Assembly: GCF_905147365.1 (NCBI RefSeq)
Contig: NC_056428.1
Span: forward strand, 28,116,001 to 28,180,000
Direction: 5' to 3'
DNA from: Aricia agestis
Lineage: Eukaryota > Arthropoda > Insecta > Lepidoptera > Lycaenidae
DNA: 64,000 nt
Shown here piece by piece: positions 1-12,200 of this stretch (position 1 is its first letter; each line of letters begins with the position of its first letter). A program made the translations under genes and the position numbers. The notes beneath the pieces were generated by a model. The model had not been told where the DNA came from, ran no database searches, and saw only the letters and a program-made list of their open reading frames with translations.

Positions 1-521
1 CCTATGAATTGACTTCCCTGATAGTACATAAATCCCCTCAGTCCTCATATTTAAAATAGATTCACATTTCACACTTTGTTATAGCTGTACATTGTATGTG
101 TCTTTGTCACTTTTTAACGTATCAAAAAAGTACAAAAAAAAAGTTTTTTTTATCTGTCCCTTCAGTGTAAATCGTTTTATTAGCAAAGGGGATAATGTAA
201 AAATATAGCGACTGGTGTACTAAATATTAAATAATACTAAATATGCCAACATGTTAATGTTCCATTTTACTAGATTTTACTCATATTTTACTACAATTAG
301 TAAAACTTGTACTATAATTTTTTCACCTTTACACTAGTAGTAAAATGAAGGACCATACTTTTTAGTTCTTTAGCGAAGCTCCTCTCTTCAACGCACACTT
401 CAGAAACACTTTGCATTGATGCAGTTTCCAGGCTGAAGAATTTATTGAATACCTACTTTATATTATACCTGCTTTATATTATGTTGGTGTGTACCTTTTT
501 TAAAAAGTTCTTATACGTCCG

Positions 522-624
522 CCGCACTTTGGTTAATGATGGATAAATATAGGCAACTACCAACGTGTAGGCATATTCGTCTACGATTGCTACCATCTTG
601 GTTATCCATCATGGACCAAAGTGG
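522..624. mobile_element. Short inverted-repeat element (MITE)
   Basis: Ends CCGCACTTTGGTTAATGATG and the reverse counterpart CATCATGGACCAAAGTGG, about 23-base arms around an unrelated middle. It is related to the elements at 42703 and 28930. Confidence 0.65.
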
Positions 625-1259
625 ATTTTAAAAAAAGAATATTTTTTTACCTGCCAAGCGATTTATTATTTTTAATTGAATTATATTTCAATCAATGAAG
701 CATGCGACTGTAATTAGCTAAATTAAAATTATTTATACCTTTACGTTTGGCTCTTGAGAAACTGCAACTGTCGTCTTACCAAAAAGGTAACATACATGCA
801 CCATTGGAGCACTTGGTTGGATGCCAATCTAATAATTATTTACGAGCTATGCTGAGACATCAAGTCAACTACGGCTATTGCAGTCTAGACATAAATATGC
901 TTACTTATAAATAATTTTTGAAAGAAAAATTTTGTGTAAAAAAAAATAACGCGAAAGTGTGTCTGTCGGTCTGTCTGTTTCTCGCATGCTTACTCCGGTA
1001 AACGGATTTTGATGAATTTTGGTACAGGATACAGATATACTTTGATTCCAGGGAAGGGACATAAAATATGGCGGAAAAGTGTACGGTTGGCGTGCAATTT
1101 AAAGATTTTGGAACAAAAAAGTTACAACATGCAGTAATTCACAAGATACCAATATGAGGGTTGATAAACATAATTAATTAATCTCATCAGCTGATGAATT
1201 TAAATGTATTGTTATGCTGGCGATTATTTGATAACTGATGATATTGTGTAATGTTTTTA

Positions 1260-1453
1260 CAGTGTGTAACAAAACAAAACAATACTTTAGGGCAGTTTAG
1301 GGTGTGTAGCAAACTTTTAGTGATTCCCGTGGCGAGCGCCTCAGCGTCATTCCTATACAAAACAATCAGCGCTGCTACTTTACTGTGAACTCTATAAAGG
1401 CGACCAGTACATATCGTAAAGTATTATCACGCCTTTGTTTTGTTACACCCTGT
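1260..1453. mobile_element. MITE of the ACAGGGTGTAACA family, copy 1
   Basis: Ends AGTGTGTAACAAAAC and TTTTGTTACACCCTG, with CAGCGCTGCTACTTTACTGT inside. Other copies are at 61197-61418 and 63268-63464. Confidence 0.7.
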
Positions 1454-2075
1454 AGAAATTAAAATAATTTGAGGAGACTTGAAATGACTGATTTCCGTTT
1501 TAATGATGAGTCATACTGATGCGCGACGGTTCAGTGGAAAAGATTTTATGCCGCGAAGGTTTTACCCTGGGTTAATTAATAATTATTAATAAGTCATGTA
1601 TTGGCTGGTTCGATTCCAATCAATGTATGTTCTTTAGAGACTGTCTCTCTAATATGTATATTGTGTACAAATTAAAGTAAGACGTATCCATCGTTGGCGA
1701 TTGTAACAAAATGTATGGGAATGTATGGAATACAGGGCGCAAATCCGATACTTGTTACAAATCTCTTTACTTTTGAGTATTTTCTATGATCTCGAAAATA
1801 CAAAGTAATATCATCTAGAAATTTATACAAAGTAATCTATAATCATAAATCACAATACAATGAAGTCGCTTAAAAATAAACCGCAGAGTAACTTAATCCA
1901 GCTCCTACAATGAAACTCATGCAATAGAGACACGTTTTACGCGCCCGCGACCCGATAATTAGTGGTCTACCATAGTGGTATATCATAGGATATATTATTA
2001 CCGTTTACTACAATGTTTTGAACGCTAAAATGCATCCTTATTCATCAGTATAGACCTGGTATATACTGTAAACAA

Positions 2076-2178
2076 AAAATTCGTTTCGACGTTTGTCAAT
2101 GCTTCCGTCAATATTGTGATATATGATTATAATTTACCGTATGTGCCCCTAGCGCCTTCTGCTCCGACCTTTGCGCAA
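2076..2178. repeat. Dispersed repeat related to 49203-49350
   Basis: CGTTTCGACGTTTGTCAATG ... CCCCTAGCGCCTTCTGCT resembles TTCGACGTTTGACAACG ... CTAGTGGCGCCCTCTGCTAA at 49203-49350. Class unknown. The open frame at 2116-2379 runs through it and shows no protein-like pattern. Confidence 0.5.
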
Positions 2179-2705
2179 TATACCCTTTTGCCTATGTGTG
2201 TAGACATAATGGTTAACTATATCATAGTCCAACGTGAAGTGAGGCCGACACGCGCCGACGGTTGTGGCACTGACCGTGGTGTTCCGTTCTGCTGCACACA
2301 TAGTGCACTAGACTCTACTATTGTGCACTCGGCTTATGCTGAACATGTTTTTATTATGACCATTGATCACCTTATGTAACGGTTAGAGGTAACTGTTATA
2401 TGATATAGATCGTTCTTGTGAAATGCTGCGCGCGATCAGAAGATTTGTAAATTTTACGTGGAATTCTCTCTTACCTTTTTTGTGTGCTCTGCGATTGTAA
2501 ACTGATACTGAGTAATTGGAAATGCGAAATGCTATACTAAGATATTATTAAGATTTTAAGATATGAGTTTGTGCAGCGACTTTTGCTTTTAGAATCTCTC
2601 TACATTTAATGTGATCGATTTGCTGGCCATGTCAATGAATTATACTTTTCAAATGTCAACTAGCACACCACACTGTGCACTGTAACAATATCTTATGAAA
2701 ACTCT

Positions 2706-4045
2706 TAGGTTGGGGAAAAAGTTTCTTCGCATTTTATATAAAAATTCAAAAGGTTTTTTAAAAAGTTTATTTACAATTGACTAAAGTATATACCTAGGTG
2801 CCATTTTGTTCGATAACTTTTACCGTCTTGTTAGTAGGGACATGATCCCATTGCTATAAAAATTTTGGGGCTTCAGATGAAAAAACTGCAACAAGTGGTA
2901 TTGGCAGTCATCTTGTGATGTCAACCTGACACTGCCAAAGGAATTCTGCAGCGACCGAAACAGGTGGAAATTTGAAGGTGCAAGGTCAGGACTCAGGACT
3001 ATACGGCGGATGCATTAACACCTCCCAGCCAAACAGGCTAAAGATGAGTGAGGTCTAGCGTTATCATGGTGAAAAACAACACCCCTTCTGTTTCTTTCTT
3101 ATTCATTAATTCCGGCCGCTTTCTCTCAACTTCTTGCTTTAATCTCATCAGTTGTTCGCAATACAGTTCAGAATCGATGGTCCTGCCTGGCGATAACAGC
3201 TCATAATGAATAATGCTCTTCCAATTCCACCACACACACAGCATCACCTTGTTGCGAGTGAACCCGAGTTTCGCCACGGTCTGTGAAGCCTGACCGGCCT
3301 TTGGCCACGATCTTTTTCGCACGTTCTTGTCGTACATGATCCACTTTTCATCACCAGTTATCAGCTTCTTCAAAAATGGTTCGGTTTCATTACGTCGTAA
3401 TAATGAATCACAAATGACATGTACATGGTTCATTAGGTTTCTTTCAATGAGCTTATGAGGCACCCAAATATCGAGCTTTTTTGTGTAGGTACCCAGCTTT
3501 TTTCAAATACGCCAAAACCGTTTTGAGGTCAATCCCCAGTTCTTCAGCTACATCGTAACTACTAATTAGCCGATCTTGCTCCACTTTTTCAGAAATGGCA
3601 TCAGTTTTGTTCGTAACAGCCAACAGGGCGACCAGAGCGATGTGTATCTTTGATATCAAAATTTCAGGATTGAACACGCTTAAAACGCGCTACTCTCACA
3701 GATACTGCATTAGGTCCATAAACATCACAAATTATTTTCGCGGCTTGTGTTGCTTTTACCTTTTTTCTAATAAAATTTTAAAATGTATCGAATTTCTTCA
3801 TTAGAATTCAATTTAACAATAAAAAAAAAACGAATAAAAATCTCACATTTACCTAATTTGAATTTGGAATTGTCTTCTGTAAAATTAAAATTTTTTAATG
3901 ATACCAAAATCAGCAAGATACAATTGGCCAAGAGATTTTATGACAAGTTCTTACATACTATAATGCGAAAAAAAATTTATCCACAGCCGAATATATAACC
4001 TCCTCGTCTTTCGAAGTCGGTTAAAAATACTTTTTCTCCAACCTA
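2706..4045 (-). mobile_element. Mariner element, irritans type, inactive
   Basis: About 1.34 kb, bounded by inverted ends TAGGTTGGGGAAAAAGT (left) and its counterpart TAGGTTGGAGAAAAAGT (right, reverse strand), each starting at a TA. The - strand transposase is broken. The N-terminal helix-turn-helix part (ISSYDVAEELGIDLKTVL) is at 3453-3677, and the catalytic part (PHKLIERN..., ITGDEKWIMYD, KVMLCVWW) is at 3038-3463 in another frame. A second shift follows before the HHDNARPH block. Both breaks and diverged ends show it cannot move. Confidence 0.9.
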
Positions 4046-4180
4046 TTGTTTGCATATTGTACAGTCAATACAGTATAGTCTCTCCAAAGAAGTCTCACAA
4101 AGATCATTCTACGTCTCTCTTCTACGTCCTCTTAGGGAGGCTTCACCGGAGTATATAAGTATTCTCATTGTGATTCTTGA

Positions 4181-4270
4181 TTAAATTTTGACATCGGTTT
4201 CCTTTGGTCTAGATATTTGCTTTGCCAAACCATCGCCTTCGGGATCACGACCAAAGCCAAAGGTCTTTTC
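4181..4270 (-). CDS. Possible unrecognised terminal exon (29 codons)
   Basis: On the - strand a good acceptor (TGTTTTTTCTAG) is followed by 29 open codons, EKTFGFGRDPEGDGLAKQIS then RPKETDVKI and TAA. Composition is protein-like and the frame is unbroken. It lies between two mariners, left of the first Mbs exon in the window. I do not recognise the family and see no partner exon within 300 bases upstream on that strand. It may be a true last exon of a nested gene, or a fragment of a retrocopy or transposon. Confidence 0.3.
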   Translation of the reverse strand, partial: EKTFGFGRDPEGDGLAKQISRPKETDVKI

Positions 4271-4609
4271 CTAGAAAAAACATTTTAATTGATCGTAATG
4301 CTACTCTTACTTGAAGGTAGGTCAGATTATGGGGCCTCGGGGTATAATCATCTAGACACTCGGACTCGAGAGCGTGGCCAGGCAAGTTCGAGCTAATAGA
4401 ACTGGCAGGCCATAAAAGTTTGTAGATAAAAGTTCTACTGTACCTATAGTTGATGCCCGTAAGTGCGCCGAAATTCGTTTGAAGCCGTCAATTTTTTCGG
4501 GATGAAAAGTCCTATGTCTTTTCTCGGGATTTAAGGTCCCATACCAAATTTCATCAAAATCAATTCATCAGTTAAGGCGTGAGGTAACAATCATTTTATA
4601 ATAATAATA

Positions 4610-5620
4610 TTAGGCCCTTACATATGAAATTGGTGTTTTGTTGTACAGGCCACTTTGATCTCAAATATCTCCCCTTTGGTAAAAAATTCCAAGCTCATAT
4701 ATTCATTTATTTTGTGCATTTGAGTTTTTAAAATAATTCATTTGTTTTTTTCTTGATTATTTTTTCTGTGGAGTCGTTCATATCGCACAATGAAAAATTG
4801 AAATATCGACTATATCGCTTTATTTTCCAGTATGAGTCCTACCGTGGCACGAGTGCTGCAGAAACAGCTCGAAGAATTAGTAATGTGTATGGCGCTAGTG
4901 TCGCAAAAGAAATGGGGAAGCAAATTGGGAAGATAAAGAAACTTGAAAGGTAGGATGAATTGAGTGAAGCAAACCAGAAAACACGCGTCGACTGCTGCGT
5001 TATATTGCTCAACCGACACAATAATGAAGGGATTTTAAATCGGGTCATTATTTGTAATGAAAAATGGATTCTTTACGATAATCGGGTAAGGGTTCGTTGC
5101 AATGGCTTTTCCCTGGAAAATCAGCCAAATCCTGCCCTAAGCGAAAATTTACTCAGAAAAAGTTACTTGCGAGTGTTCGGTGGACTAGTGCCGGTGTCGT
5201 TCACTACAGCTTTCTAAAATCTGGTCAAACGGTTACGGCAGATATCTATTGTCAGCAACTGCAAACCATGATGGAAGAACTACCTGCTAAACAACCAAGG
5301 CTGGTCAATCGCTCTAGGCCACTGCTGCTTCAGGACAACGCTAGACCACACAGACTGCACAACAGACGGCCGCAAAACTGGATGAGCTGCAATTGGAATG
5401 TCTGCGACATCTACCGTACTCCCCGGACCTTGCTACAACAGATCACCATATTTTTCGGAATTCTTTTCAGAATTAGATAACTTCCTACAAGGAAAAAAAA
5501 TCAACTCTGATGTGGCAGTCCAAACTGCATTCTAAGAGTTAGTTAATGGAATCAGGCGTTACTTTACGGAAATCCATAGCTTAAAATTTAGTTTGTTATT
5601 ATTTTTAGCAATATTCCGCG
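4610..5620 (+). mobile_element. Mariner element, cecropia type, degenerate
   Basis: Left end TTAGGCCCTTACATATGAAA at 4610 looks like cecropia-group mariner ends. A + strand transposase remnant follows in several frames: a helix-turn-helix-like part (4840-4950), then EANQKTRVDCCVILLNRHNN and ICNEKWILYDNR (4960-5090). From 5097 it continues in another frame with KSGQTV.ADIYCQQLQ and LLLQDNARPH. The first catalytic Asp of the usual CDEKW is Asn here. No matching right inverted end is recognisable near 5620, so the 3' boundary is approximate. Confidence 0.85.
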
Positions 5621-5644
5621 GAAACGACTTCCACCTTTAAGTAA

Positions 5645-5830
5645 ATGAGTGAGTGTACGCATAGGCATGTGTACAGCACCTCCCTCCTCCCACACTGCCT
5701 ATGCGTACACTCGCATGCAAGAACATGTTGGCAAATCATGCAGGTTGAAAACCTCGACGCGCGTTTCGCCCCAACACCGCAGCATCCTCAGGATGTGGAC
5801 TCTACAAACAACGTCCGTCAAGTGCCGCCA
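5645..5830 (-). mobile_element. Penelope-like terminal fragment with hammerhead-like motif
   Basis: Contains an inverted pair (AGTGTACGCATAGGCA / TGCCTATGCGTACACT, 5650-5712). On the - strand it has CTGAGGA (5791-5785), GAAA (5767-5764) and GTC (5758-5756) in hammerhead-ribozyme order. That arrangement is known from terminal repeats of Penelope-like retroelements. No reverse transcriptase is visible nearby, so only a terminal piece would remain. Confidence 0.45.
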
Positions 5831-6101
5831 TCGGCCAAAACACCGCCTTTTATACAGCCTTTTACGCATTCTAAGAATTCATTGACTCTCGTCCCTCCGT
5901 TTTTTTTGTAAAGGGATCAACGAACTACCCGCACCGATAACAATGGTACATACTTTGATTAATTAAATATATTAAGTATAAAAAAAAACGACTTTATATT
6001 CCTCCCATAGTTTGGATAATGTGGATTACAGATTGGAAGTACTTTTAACATCACTGATTTTTATTTGATCTGATAATCATAATTCCCACTCGTGTTTCCA
6101 G

Positions 6102-6232
6102 GCATGCATAGACGACAACCTGGAGATGGTGGAGTTTCTGGTGGAGAACGGAGCCGACGTGAATAGGGGTGATAACGAGGGCTGGACTCCGTTGCACGCC
6201 ACAGCATCATGCGGGTTCCTCAGCATAGCTAG
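6102..6232 (+). CDS. Mbs: Mbs exon A: ankyrin repeats
   Basis: Starts in phase 0 after TTTCCAG and ends in phase 2 at AG|gtaagt. It encodes 43 complete codons beginning ACIDDNLEMVEFLVENGADV and continuing with an EGWTPLHA.ASCG ankyrin turn. This aligns from memory with the second ankyrin repeat of vertebrate MYPT1 (ACIDDN...FLVENGA). The preceding exon, which must end at the LHQ of the first repeat, was not found between 1 and 6100. Confidence 0.93.
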
Positions 6233-9200
6233 GTAAGTAACAGTAACTTTGTGCTGTCTTATGAGGAGGCAAATTGGAATACATACTCCTCCTAATTTCT
6301 TCTGATTAATTTCGTTGTGGGTGCCAAGACAGCTTTAGCGTGCCCCTTGGGCTCCCTGAGATAATATCAAAGGGTTTTAGTGGTTGGATACCGCTGTCGA
6401 TCCTGGCGAACCAGGATGTACAGTGGGTGGGTGTGGAGGGCCAAAGCTCTTAAAAAAAATTACGTCTTAGGGAGTAAGATCCGCTGATAAAGTACCTCGT
6501 TGGAAATTTTTGAGAGGAATAGTAATAGAACGCGAGATATTTGCTAAGTACTATGATTTGATAGAACCAATAATATTTAAGTTCCCGTTAATTATTATTA
6601 TTATTATTATTGGTTCTGCCAACTACCGTCAGAACTAAATACTATCTAAATACTATCCGAGTCAAAAAGATTCATAAAAATCCTGACATTAAGTTTTGTC
6701 TTCGCCTCGTCTCTCATAGAAAATATTCATTCCACTACGAAACTGAACTCAAAATTAAAGAAGTTTCCGAAAGTAATCCGGTCGCCGGATAGAGAGAAAT
6801 TTGGCCACTGAACGTTATCCGTTTGTCCCTTTCATACACGCGCCGCGCGAAACTATTGGTATAATGTTTACATGCACACGTTTTGTGAATCAGGAGGCCT
6901 GCGTGAGGCAAGTTAGGTCAATGGAATTCTCTCTCTTCGGCGACCGTACTTTAGTGATGTCAGAGTTGAATGAAGATCAACTGATGTCCTACGATGCTAT
7001 GTGTCATCTACATCGTTCTGTAATATGACTATTGATAATTATTATTGTAAACAACGTGAGTCACTTGACCCCGTTCCGAGGGAGTTCCTGTGATCGGACA
7101 TTGTTTTGTATTCATATTTTGTATAATTATTAATTATTGTACTCAATATTTTTCCACTTACTATTATTTTTTCTATTAAAGTTGCTGTGTTTTCTAATAA
7201 TATTATGTTGGGAAGGAAATAAGTACACAAAGGCGGAATCCGCTTTGTAGTAAATATTTTGGGTAGAGGTTTATTGTATAAACAAGACCTTATTCTTTTA
7301 CTGATTAAAATGCCTTGAAACTTGCCTACAGTGCTCTATTTTTTGTAAATTGTAATGCAACTGATTCCTGAACATAACATCAACATATTTTATTTTTTTA
7401 GATATCTTCTTGAAAATGGAGCTGATGTGGCTGCAGTCAATTCTGACGGTGAGCTGCCTCTGGACATCGCTAAGGGGGACAAAATGGAGGAGTTACTCCA
7501 AAATGCTATCGATGAACAAGGTTTGTATATAGAACAAGCAATATTTTTTAATAATAAGCCCAGGACTTAGTAGGCGTGCTTTTAGTAAGCAATGCCAAGT
7601 GCGCAAGACTCAAGAGGATGCCTAATGCCCATACTAATAAGTACTGTAAATGCGTAAATTTGTTGCTACTGTTACCTCTTCACGCCCAAACCGCTGAACC
7701 GATTTTGCTGAAATTTGTTATGGAGAGACTTTCTCCATACCGATGGGTCAAGGGCATAGGAAACTTTTCATCCCAGAAAAATGTCCCCGTGCAATAAAAG
7801 AATTTTGGCGTAACGGAGTTGCAGGCGTTAGCTAGTTTATAATATTATGTGAGTTCTCAATACATAGGTTATTTATGGTGTGTGTTCCAGGTGTGGACTG
7901 TGAGAAGTCCCGTAACGCTGAGGTGGACGCGCTCATGAGTGACGCCAAGAACTGGGCTGCCAACGGCTACGTTGAGGTTCGGGATCCGAAGACTGGTGGC
8001 ACGCCACTCCATGTGGCTGCCGCGAAGGGGTATATCGATGTAAGTTATTAAGTAACAAACATTTCTCAGCTCTACTCAGGTAAAGCTAGGAAGCCTCTCT
8101 GGGTTTATTACGTCTATTGAGTTGTACTCAAGAGGGGTACAGTTTCCATCCCTGCAGGCGTAGCATGGTCACCATAGAAACGGTTTCTTTCTACGGAAGA
8201 ATAGAAAAGTGACAGACAAGACAAAGTGACAGTTTTTGTCGATAAAATCTGTTAGTATGTCGATTCGATCTAATGTCTACTGATATTATCCTAGCCCTTA
8301 GCCCTACAGGTGGGGAAGTAAATAAGACTTATAGAAAAGATGGTGAGAAAACCCGAGAAGATTCTTCTGGTCTAGGCCCACCATGTTGTGAGAATGACGT
8401 ATGTGCATTTTGCATGGACAACCGTATTTTTTTTAATCCTTAAATAATGACATTAATTAAGGATTAAAAAAGTGGTAGTATCTAAATATCGTCAACAAGG
8501 GCTTCTTTAGAATTCAACCAGATTTGAACCGATTTTGCTGAAATTTGTGGTGTGGTGTCCCGGGAAAGGACAATGGATAGTTTCCGCGCGATAAACTAAT
8601 TTAGCCCAACGGAGTTGCTGGTGTCATCTGGTACTGAAATAAATTTCTCTACGCAGGTGGCTACAACTCTACTGGAGGACTGTAATGTCGAGCCGGACTG
8701 TGTTGACTACGAGGGCTGGACGCCGTTACACGCGGCGGCGTTGTGGGGCCAGAAGGATGCGGCAGCCATATTGCTCAAATATGGCGCCGATCCTAACCTT
8801 AAAAACTACTCGGTAAACGGTTTTTATTTATTCAATTGCCCATGCCAAATGCAAAGGCCCAATTTTTTTTAAAATTACGTCTGCATCGGAATCAGAAGGA
8901 CACTTTATGATTAACTACAATTTATAATTGAAGACGTAAGTGGGTGAAGCGGATTATTAATATTTTATTATAACATAAGGGCAATTACTAATTTTTTCCT
9001 TTAACAAACCTTGTAATTTGTCCACTTCATCATGTGGCTATACATAAAGTCATTAACCGACTTCCAAAAAGGAGGAGGTTATATGTTCGGCTGTGGATAT
9101 ATTTTTTTTAACAACAAATGCAAACCTTCAAGAAGAGAGCGTATTCCCTCTTAAAACGCCGGCAACGCACCTGCAGCTCTTCTGATGTTGCGAGTGTCCA

Positions 9201-12200
9201 TGGGTGACGGTAGTTGCTTTATATCAGGTGACCCGTTTGCTCGTTTGACCCCTTATTTCATAAAAAAAAAACCGGTCCTAAAGCCTCCATTTATGCAAGT
9301 AAACGTCGACTTTCAGATTGTTGTTACTTATTTCATCCATTCACGTTAATTCAATAATATTCTTCTTTTCATATAAAAACGATCACTACTTAGCTTGTAG
9401 CTCCTTGAGTAATCATTAAATGTCGAGGCTGTTAAACGCCTCTCGCGCAATCCAGACTATGTCGAAGCGATATGCAAGTATTTTTTTTTTAATGAAAAAA
9501 GGGGGCAAACGATCAAACGGGTCACCTGATGGTAAGCAACTTCCGTCGCCCATGGGCACTCGCAGCATCAGAAGAGCTGCAGGTGCGTTGCCGGCCTTTT
9601 AAGAGGGAATAGGGTAATAGGGGAGGGTAGGGATGGGAAGGAATTAGGGGAGGGTAGGGAAGGGAATAAAGTAGGGGATTGGGCCTCCGGTAAACCCACT
9701 CACTCGGCGAAACACAGCGCTAGCGCTGTTTCACGCCGGTTTTCTGTGAGAACGTGGCATTTTTACGGTCGAGCCGGCCCATTCGTGCCGAAGCATGGCT
9801 CTCCCACGTATAAATACAGTAGAAATGTTATTTACACATGTAATTTCAGGGTCAAACCTGCATGGACCTCGTAGACCCGAGTATATCGACGTGGCTGGCT
9901 GAGGCGTCTCTGAAGGCGCCTCGGCGGGTCAACAACAATAACAACAACAACAAACGGAAACACAGCCCACCGAGACACGACGTCAAGAGGGTCGAGTTGC
10001 AGATCACTGGCAAAGATGAGAACATTGTTAACGGTAAGTGGGCTTTAAAAGCTTATTTTGTAAAATTTCTAATGTGCCAATCATTTGTCTATATTAGGCC
10101 AATCAGTATAGGAAGTTCACCTCGGAATTCGAGATACCCAGCTGTAAGTCTGTAAATATTTGTATATTGACACCCAAAATTTTGTCTCAAAACTAGAGAT
10201 GAAACAGATATCCGGCAACTATCCGGTATCCGGCCTATCCGGCGGCCTTAATACTATCCGGCCGAATACCGGATAACTGCTATTCGGCCGGATGCCTATC
10301 CGGCCGAATAGAAAAAAAGATCTGGATAAAGAAATATATTTTTAAGTAATTATTTACTTTATTTAGTTAGTCTCAAGAAATGTTTAACGTAGAAAATGAA
10401 TTAATTAGTACTCATAAGTCATACTGCACTAAGGGAAAATTATGGTCAATAAAAAGTAAAAAGTTTTTACGTGGGAGAGCCATGCTTCGGCACGAATGGG
10501 CCGGCTCGACCGGAGAAATACAACGTTCTCACAGAAAACCGGCGTGAAACAGCGCTTGCGCTGTGTTTCGCCGAGTGAGTGAGTTTACCGGAGGCCCAAT
10601 CCCCTACCCTATTCCCTTCCCTACCCTCCCCTATTCCCTTCCTTACCCTCCCCTATTCCCTTTTCTACCCTCCCCTATTCCCTTCCCTTCCCATCCCTAC
10701 CCTCCCCTATTACCCTATTCCCTCTTAAAAGGACGGCAACGCACCCGCAACTCTTCTGATGCTGCGAGTGTCCATGGGCGACGGAAGTTGCTTTCCATCA
10801 GGTGACCCGTTTGCTCGTTTGCCCCCTTATTTCATAAAAAAAAAACAACTTCTCTGCATTATGTACATGTATTTATAATCAATATTGTAGAATACAAAAT
10901 TCTCTACAAATTTTGTATATTTTTTTTCTACGGTGAACTGTTTTCTTGATAAGAGGGCGGAGAGCGCGCGGTCACAGCATCACTTCAGGTCAACCGGTGC
11001 CTCCGGTAGAAAACGCGCCATATACAATGTGTCCCGACACTTGTGTCCGACACTTTAATGGTCACTTTAATAATTTTAACACTTTAATAATCTTTGGCAT
11101 ATTTTATATATAAATTGGCTCTCAAAATTTTTCTCTCTCTCACGGTTGTAAAATGACAGCCATTTTAGTTTTTCTCGGGCTTTCACACTAACCTGACCAA
11201 TAACTTCTCATGAAAATATGCTATGAAGATAAAAAAGGTCTTATTTAATAGCTAAACTTATGGACTACGCTTACACAGGCAATACGTTATGAATTTCGTG
11301 GAATTAAACATAGAAAAACCAAAGTTAGAGGAAAAAAGTTGTATATTTTTGGATTGACTGCGTCAAGGTGTTCTTGAAAAAGCCCAAGTCTTTCAGCGCG
11401 AACAAAATCAAGTACTATACCCATTTCGACGTATTGTAATCATTTTGAAATATTGCACCCACAATTGTGCCGTTGTACCTCGGGCTTTCAAATTATCCAG
11501 CTTATCCAGAAATGTTGAATGAAAAATGTTTGAGTTCGAGTTCGAGATATATCTCGAGAAGTGATTTGCTATATTAACTCATCCAACGTACCATCTTCAA
11601 TATTCATATCTTCAAATGATTTTTGAAAATGCTAGTCGTACCAATATATGGCCTCTGATGCTTCTTGAGTAAGCGTGACCGCTCAGCATTTTGTCAACAG
11701 AATTCGGTGCGTATATTTTATTACCAAGAACTTCCTTAAGACCACTTCCATCTATTATGTATCCTAGGCTTCCAAAAAAGACATGTCACGTGCTTTAGAG
11801 TAAAGGGGTTGATCAAAAGTAATTACACACGTTTTTTGTCCGAGTGACTTGGCAATATCAAGAGCGCAAAGTAAAGTTGTGTAAATTGTGTCTACATTAC
11901 TGGCAGGATGATCATTAAAAGGAAGAAACATAACCTGAGATGTTGAAAAATTCATTTCATTTTTAGTGAGCTGCTCAAGAATACCCGTCCAACCTGGCAA
12001 CGATGCAATATCCCTCCCTCCATTTTCCGTATAACCACGAAAAATCAGTGCCGTTAATTGTTTTTTCTGTTAGTGCTTGACCGTCATGCAGATTTTCAAC
12101 TTGAACTTTACTGTATTCAGGTACGACTGGTTTATTGTGAACTTGTAAAGATACATGTGTTATGGCTGCCAACTTTTTCGCTTTTGGTTTGGTTGTACAT

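Larger units (their letters stand above)
1..2705. other. Left flank, probably Mbs intron; no gene seen
   Basis: AT-rich non-coding DNA with the two MITEs and the dispersed repeat listed separately. I looked for an exon ending in the first ankyrin repeat and found none. The open frame at 2116-2379 lacks protein-like composition. Confidence 0.6.

Noticed and set aside
2116..2379. 87-codon + strand frame
   Set aside because: It passes through a dispersed repeat also present at 49.2 kb; composition is not protein-like and there is no splice support.
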